DNA from: a virus
Length of the DNA stretch: 60,765 bases
Virus record (IMG/VR): IMGVR_UViG_3300025890_000027
Span: 1 to 60,765 of that record
Strand: one strand, 5' to 3'
Each line of letters opens with the position of its first letter. Position 1 is the stretch's first letter. The position numbers were made by a program, and so were the translations under genes. The notes beneath the pieces are model-generated. The model was not told the origin of the DNA. It was given only the letters and a program-made list of their open reading frames with translations, and ran no database searches. Positions 57,253 through 60,765 of the stretch are shown in pieces.

Positions 57253-57891
57253 ATGAACACACAAAACGAAATCTGCAAAGTTTGCGACGAGATCAAGGCG
57301 CTCCTGCTTGAGAAAAACCTTAAGTATGGTGACTCTGCTATCAATCCTCAGAGGGTTTTCAGTAGAGCTAGCTCTGTCGAGCAATTGAACGTCAGGATTG
57401 ACGATAAGCTGTCCCGCATCAAGGAGTCAGGTACGATAAGCGTAGACGAAGACACCTTGCAAGACCTAATAGGATATCTAGTGCTTTTGAGGATTGCTAC
57501 GTCACAGAGAGAAAAGCTAATCCCTTTTGCCACTACTTACGAAGATTTCCTTGAGGATCGGATTCTGTCCGCTATGGTGGATGATGATTTTGTTGATGGA
57601 CATTCTTGGGATTATGATTGGACGTCTGACGAGGACATCGAGACACCTTGGGATACACTCTCGCCTAATGAGAATCCTCCTGAAGGGCGTTCAACCTTTA
57701 GCAAGGACAAATCCCCATGGGACCCCAATCTAGGTCCTACGGAGCCTCTATTAGAGGACTCAGAAGTGTCTGAAGCTATCGATCTAAAGCCTCTAAGCTT
57801 TTACACTGAAAACGAAATAGTCTCTATCATCGCTAAAGGAGAATCCGTAATTGGTATCAAAAAAGACGGTTCAACTTTTCTTCTTAATTAA
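57253..57891 (+). CDS. Nucleotide modification associated domain 1 (DUF1599)-like protein
   Basis: This is a 212-residue protein. Residues ~10-80 match the Nmad1/DUF1599 pattern: LLLEKNLKYGDSAINPQRVF, NVRIDDKLSRIKE and EDTLQDLIGYLVLLRI. The family is alpha-helical, related in plan to MazG, and is often found in phages with altered DNA bases. The C-terminal ~120 residues are acidic and low-complexity, with a final short beta unit (ESVIGIKKDGSTFLLN). Role in nucleotide pool control is inferred. Confidence 0.75.
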   Translation: MNTQNEICKVCDEIKALLLEKNLKYGDSAINPQRVFSRASSVEQLNVRIDDKLSRIKESGTISVDEDTLQDLIGYLVLLRIATSQREKLIPFATTYEDFLEDRILSAMVDDDFVDGHSWDYDWTSDEDIETPWDTLSPNENPPEGRSTFSKDKSPWDPNLGPTEPLLEDSEVSEAIDLKPLSFYTENEIVSIIAKGESVIGIKKDGSTFLLN

Positions 57892-58284
57892 ATGACGAAA
57901 CCTTTAGCAGAAATTGCTATTCAAATGCCTCTTTTCTCGAAGGCTCGACCAAGAGTCACCTCAAGAGGAACCTTCATGCCAAAGGAGTACAAGCAAAAGC
58001 AAAAAGAAATGCGTCGTCAGATTCAAGAGCAGTATTCTGGCGAGCCCTTCTCGGGACCCTTGAAGCTTGAAATTGAATTAAGAGGTGAAGGCCGTGGAGA
58101 CATCGACAATATGATTGGAGCTTTTTTCGATACAGCGAATAAGATTTTGTGGACTGACGATCGAGTCTCAATAATTCCTGAAGTTTGTGTCTCGTGGTCA
58201 AGAGCTAAAAAGAATGAATCTTCATGGCTTATTAAGATTTACGAATCCAACGATAAAGATATATACAGATTGCCCTTGTCCTGA
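57892..58284 (+). CDS. rusA: RusA-like Holliday junction resolvase
   Basis: This is a 130-residue protein starting directly after the previous stop (TAAATG). It has the RusA arrangement: PLFSKARPRVTSRGTFMP, then GRGDIDNMIGAFFD with D70 and D72, and WTDDRVS with D89/D90, the metal-binding acidic residues. It works as a dimer and cuts four-way junctions made during replication and recombination. It may also process branches before packaging. The gene sits between the Nmad1-like and exonuclease genes. Confidence 0.85.
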   Translation: MTKPLAEIAIQMPLFSKARPRVTSRGTFMPKEYKQKQKEMRRQIQEQYSGEPFSGPLKLEIELRGEGRGDIDNMIGAFFDTANKILWTDDRVSIIPEVCVSWSRAKKNESSWLIKIYESNDKDIYRLPLS

Positions 58285-58290
58285 TACACT
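58282..58290 (+). promoter_or_regulatory. Extended -10 promoter TGA-TACACT
   Basis: TG, A, TACACT (58285-58290), followed by GAAAAGG as at 54324, overlaps the rusA stop and lies 23 bases before ATG 58313. Confidence 0.6.
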
Positions 58291-58312
58291 GAAAAGGGTC
58301 AGAGCATAACCT

Positions 58313-59152
58313 ATGGCAGAAGTCGTCTACAATCAAAACGAGTTTGACTATCGCCGAGAAGAAGGCGTGAATCAGTCTAGTCTCAAAAAAATCCTAGACA
58401 GCCCGGCACATTTCCAAGCCGCCTTGAAGTCTCGAATAATCCCTACTCCTGCGATGGAGATGGGAACGGCTCTTCACTGTTTATCTCTTGACGGAGAAGA
58501 CGCTTTCAATGCTCAATACATAAAGAAGCCTGATGGCATAAAGCTAAACACCAAAGAAGGCAGGGAATGGAAAGAAGGGGTGGGCCGCAAGAAAATTCTT
58601 GCAGTAGGGGGCAAAGATGATCCGTGGGGGAGCGTCCAAGGGATGGCTAGTTCTCTTTCTCGTCTTGAGTACTACAACAACACTGGCCCTGAATATATCA
58701 AGCGGAATGAGGTGTCGATTTACTGGGAATGGGAAGGTGTCAAGTGTAAAGCTCGCCTAGATAGCGTACTAGTAGACGAAGGCATTGTTATCGACCTAAA
58801 GACTACCGACAGTGTAGACGTTGACCTGTTTACTAAAAAAGTCTTGGGGCTTGGATACGACTTTCAGGCTGCTTACTATGCCAAAGCAGCTCAAATGGCT
58901 TACGGAAGATCATTCAAGTTTATTTTCGCTTGCATAGAGCGGAGAGATCCCTTTTCTGTTGACCTGTTCGAGGTGGACGAGGAGATGATGGCAGAGGCTA
59001 CTGCAAAATGCATAGCTGCGTTGCGCCTTTACAAGACTTGCTCCTCTTTGGGAAATTGGTCCAATAGAGAGCCCAGGATGTACAGTCTTTCCTATCCTTC
59101 CTGGTACAAGCCTTACGGCTCACAGGAAGAACCTGTAGAAGACGTGTTTTAA
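58313..59152 (+). CDS. PD-(D/E)XK exonuclease (RecE/Exo VIII C-terminal type)
   Basis: This is a 279-residue protein with the order of the PDDEXK_1 / DUF3799 family: VNQSSLKKILDSPAHF, MEMGTALHCLSLDG (H55), RNEVSIYWEW (E133), KARLDSVLVDEG (D150) and VIDLKTTDS (D161, K163), then a Tyr-rich LGYDFQAAYYAK helix. It degrades one strand of linear DNA to make the single strands used by an annealing protein, here probably the Sak3-like protein at 54363. Confidence 0.85.
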   Translation: MAEVVYNQNEFDYRREEGVNQSSLKKILDSPAHFQAALKSRIIPTPAMEMGTALHCLSLDGEDAFNAQYIKKPDGIKLNTKEGREWKEGVGRKKILAVGGKDDPWGSVQGMASSLSRLEYYNNTGPEYIKRNEVSIYWEWEGVKCKARLDSVLVDEGIVIDLKTTDSVDVDLFTKKVLGLGYDFQAAYYAKAAQMAYGRSFKFIFACIERRDPFSVDLFEVDEEMMAEATAKCIAALRLYKTCSSLGNWSNREPRMYSLSYPSWYKPYGSQEEPVEDVF

Positions 59153-59164
59153 TTAAGATGCTAG

Positions 59165-59173
59165 TGCTAAAAT
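59165..59173 (+). promoter_or_regulatory. Extended -10 promoter TGC-TAAAAT
   Basis: TG, C, TAAAAT (59168-59173) lies 23 bases before the thyX start. It has the same hexamer and distance as the box at 56490. Confidence 0.6.
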
Positions 59174-59195
59174 CAAAATCATCATTCCTGGATTC

Positions 59196-59924
59196 ATGAA
59201 CGCAGAGACTCATTCCGTCAAGCTGATCAGCGTGTCACGCCTTGCTGATCACGATTTAATCGACCTTTTAGAGAACGCTCGATGTCATTACAAAGAAGAC
59301 GTTGAAGAGCTAGCTGAGTCCGAGTTCATTACAACCTATTGTGCTCGTGTCTCTAATCCTAAAAATCAAGAAAACACGAAAACAGCTCCTCGGCTCTTGC
59401 GTTATCTGATGAAGCACAAACATTGGTCGCCTTTTGAAATGGCTAATATGGTTGTGGAAATCGATACGACTAGGGCAATTGCAGCTCAGATATTGCGTCA
59501 CAGGAGCTTTTCATTCCAAGAATTCAGTCAGCGTTACAGCGATGTCTCTGACTTGCCATCCATAGGACTTCCTCTTCTCCGCACTCAAGACGCAAAGAAC
59601 AAACAAGCAAGTCACGATGATTTGTCCCCAGAGCTGAAAGCTCGCTATGAAGGATACATTCAAGATCTTTATGCTGGAGCGACGGATCTTTATCACAACA
59701 TGCTTAGCAATGGTGTCGCAAAAGAATGTGCAAGATCAATCCTACCTCTTGGCACGCCTACTCGATTGCTAATGAATGGAACACTCCGCAGTTGGCTGCA
59801 TTTTATACAAATCAGAAGCGGAGAGGAGACTCAATTGGAACATCGGATGATAGCTTTAGAGATTAAGGAAATCTTTAGAAAAGAGTTTCCAGTGATATAT
59901 GAGGCAGCTTTTCCGGTATACTGA
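59196..59924 (+). CDS. thyX: Flavin-dependent thymidylate synthase ThyX
   Basis: This is a 242-residue protein. It carries the ThyX signature RHR-x3-S-x5-S-x-RY at residues 101-114 (RHRSFSFQEFSQRY) and KHWSPFEMANMVVEID before it. Later KECARSILPLGTPTRLLMNG and ELEHRM-type segments match the family. It makes dTMP from dUMP using methylene-tetrahydrofolate and FAD/NADPH. Phages use it to raise thymidine supply, and it is common in marine cyanophages. It is closed by no visible terminator. Confidence 0.95.
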   Translation: MNAETHSVKLISVSRLADHDLIDLLENARCHYKEDVEELAESEFITTYCARVSNPKNQENTKTAPRLLRYLMKHKHWSPFEMANMVVEIDTTRAIAAQILRHRSFSFQEFSQRYSDVSDLPSIGLPLLRTQDAKNKQASHDDLSPELKARYEGYIQDLYAGATDLYHNMLSNGVAKECARSILPLGTPTRLLMNGTLRSWLHFIQIRSGEETQLEHRMIALEIKEIFRKEFPVIYEAAFPVY

Positions 59925-59989
59925 TTACTGGGTGTTTCGTAATCAACACTTTGCGACTTCACTCTTGACGTTCTTTTCTTGAAAATTAC

Positions 59990-60346
59990 ATGAAATCGAT
60001 TATCGCTGCAAGCGCTCTTCTCGCTTCTGGCTCAGCTGCTCTTGCCGGCCCTTATGTTAGAGGGGAGGTAGAATTTAGAGGTATTGACAACGATTATGGC
60101 AGTACAAAGACCCAGGCTCGTGTAGGCTACGAATACGACAAATCGAGCAAAGTGGCTCCTTACGTTGAGATCGGTGGAGGTGTCATTGCGCCTGACAGAG
60201 AAAGTAGCCAAGGTCTTTTTGCTGTTGAAACCGGTCTAAAAGTAAACTTGACAGACAAGCTTACTGCCAAGGCTTCTGCTGAAAATCTACGCTATGATGA
60301 CAGCAATAGGTGGAAGGTGAAACTCGGGGCTAAATACGCATTTTAA
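59990..60346 (+). CDS. Small exported, outer-membrane-like beta protein
   Basis: This is a 118-residue protein. Residues 1-19 form a signal peptide (MKSIIAASALLASGSAALA, cut before GPYV). The mature part alternates hydrophobic and polar residues in ~8 strands (ARVGYEYDK, APYVEIGGGV, AVETGLKVNL, WKVKLGAKYAF) and ends in Phe, the hallmark of outer-membrane beta-barrels, but it is short. Similar proteins occur in cyanophages near host-derived genes. It may modify the host envelope or have come from a host porin. Confidence 0.7.
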   Translation: MKSIIAASALLASGSAALAGPYVRGEVEFRGIDNDYGSTKTQARVGYEYDKSSKVAPYVEIGGGVIAPDRESSQGLFAVETGLKVNLTDKLTAKASAENLRYDDSNRWKVKLGAKYAF

Positions 60347-60347
60347 A

Positions 60348-60387
60348 AGCTGAATAGATCAAGGCGGGTGCAATTCCCGCTACAGCT
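60348..60387 (+). promoter_or_regulatory. RNA hairpin in the psbA leader
   Basis: AGCTG (60348-60352) pairs with CAGCT (60383-60387), and inside it GCGGG-TGCAATT-CCCGC (60364-60380) forms a 5-bp stem with a 7-base loop. The element looks like a tRNA T-arm with acceptor but lacks the other arms. Structured RNAs (PhotoRC motifs) are known upstream of psbA in cyanobacteria and cyanophages, and this may be one of them (inference). Confidence 0.5.
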
Positions 60388-60453
60388 ATTAGACAGCCAA
60401 GTCTTAAAACTGGTCTTATTTAATCGCTTCAAAAAACATGCATTTTTACTCTC

Positions 60454-60765
60454 ATGATCGCTTCATCTCAGTTACAACAACAAAAGGCAGGCTGGCAGCA
60501 GTTCTGTGAGTGGGTCACCTCCACTAACAATCGTCTTTATGTCGGTTGGTTCGGTGTGTTGATGATCCCCACACTGCTTGCCGCTACCACTTGCTTCATC
60601 GTTGCTTTTATCGCCGCACCTCCGGTTGATATCGACGGCATCCGCGAACCTGTTGCAGGAGCTTTACTCTATGGAAACAACATCATCTCAGGTGCGGTCG
60701 TACCTAGCAGCAATGCAATTGGTCTACATCTCTACCCCATCTGGGAGGCAGCAAGCCTCGATGAG
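60454..60765 (+). CDS. psbA: Photosystem II reaction centre protein D1 (partial)
   Basis: The first 104 codons of D1 are visible and the window then ends in frame. The sequence after a variable N-terminus ([20 protein letters not shown]) matches marine cyanobacterial D1: [19 protein letters not shown] with the first membrane helix, then [14 protein letters not shown] and [18 protein letters not shown]. Phage psbA keeps photosynthesis running while host D1 decays during infection. The start is ATG 60454. A 23-codon out-of-frame ORF begins at ATG 60438 and overlaps it, possibly by chance. Whether the gene is intact beyond the edge cannot be seen. Confidence 0.95.
   Translation, partial: MIASSQLQQQKAGWQQFCEWVTSTNNRLYVGWFGVLMIPTLLAATTCFIVAFIAAPPVDIDGIREPVAGALLYGNNIISGAVVPSSNAIGLHLYPIWEAASLDE

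Noticed and set aside
60364-60380. T-arm-like sequence as a complete tRNA gene.
   Set aside because: Only ~10 bases lie between the 5' acceptor-like strand and the T-arm, so D and anticodon arms are missing.

Overview
The window is a piece of a tailed double-stranded DNA phage of marine picocyanobacteria (Synechococcus or Prochlorococcus). The evidence is a partial psbA gene (photosystem II D1) at the right edge, a sigma factor of cyanobacterial type, a ThyX thymidylate synthase, and many large tail-fibre genes with domains typical of cyanophages. Tail genes consisting of a frameshifted assembly chaperone pair, a tail-tube protein and a ~986-residue tape measure protein, with no sheath gene, point to a long flexible tail (siphovirus). 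No terminase, portal, head protease, integrase or CRISPR array is visible, so the window is incomplete at both ends.

Layout. 1-985: two arrays of a 10-bp-phased TTAACA/GTAACA repeat around two small minus-strand genes. 985-6324: small proteins, head-tail joining proteins, tail assembly chaperones with a -1 frameshift, a minus-strand HNH endonuclease, a probable tail terminator, the probable tail-tube protein, and a downstream ORF in the same frame beyond one TAG. 6424-15892: tape measure, tail tip and hub proteins. 15921-35938: very large virion proteins and receptor-binding fibres. 35953-39246: a zinc-ribbon protein, scaffold, major capsid protein behind a structured leader, and small decoration-like genes, delimited by two terminators. 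39331-45679: more fibres. 45684-49272: small proteins, including a run of lysine-rich basic proteins and several one-helix membrane proteins. 49359-50522: a two-domain endolysin. 50762-53825 (minus strand): DnaB-type helicase and a winged-helix replication protein, headed by an iteron-like cluster. 54001-59924 (plus strand): Sak3-like annealing protein, sigma factor, SSB, Nmad1-type protein, RusA, PD-(D/E)XK exonuclease and ThyX. 59990-60765: a small exported protein and psbA.

How the parts work together. The right arm looks early: DNA replication, recombination, nucleotide supply and transcription takeover. Several of its genes sit 23-32 bases behind a shared extended -10 box (TGnTAnnnT). 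The left and central parts look late. They encode the capsid, the tail and at least six fibre genes with a common N-terminal anchor module, combined with LamG-like, cupredoxin-like, MAM-like and repeat modules that probably mediate host attachment. A different box (GGTAnnnT) recurs in front of structural genes. psbA and the exported protein probably act on the host during infection.

All functional names come from reading the translated proteins by eye; no database search was possible.
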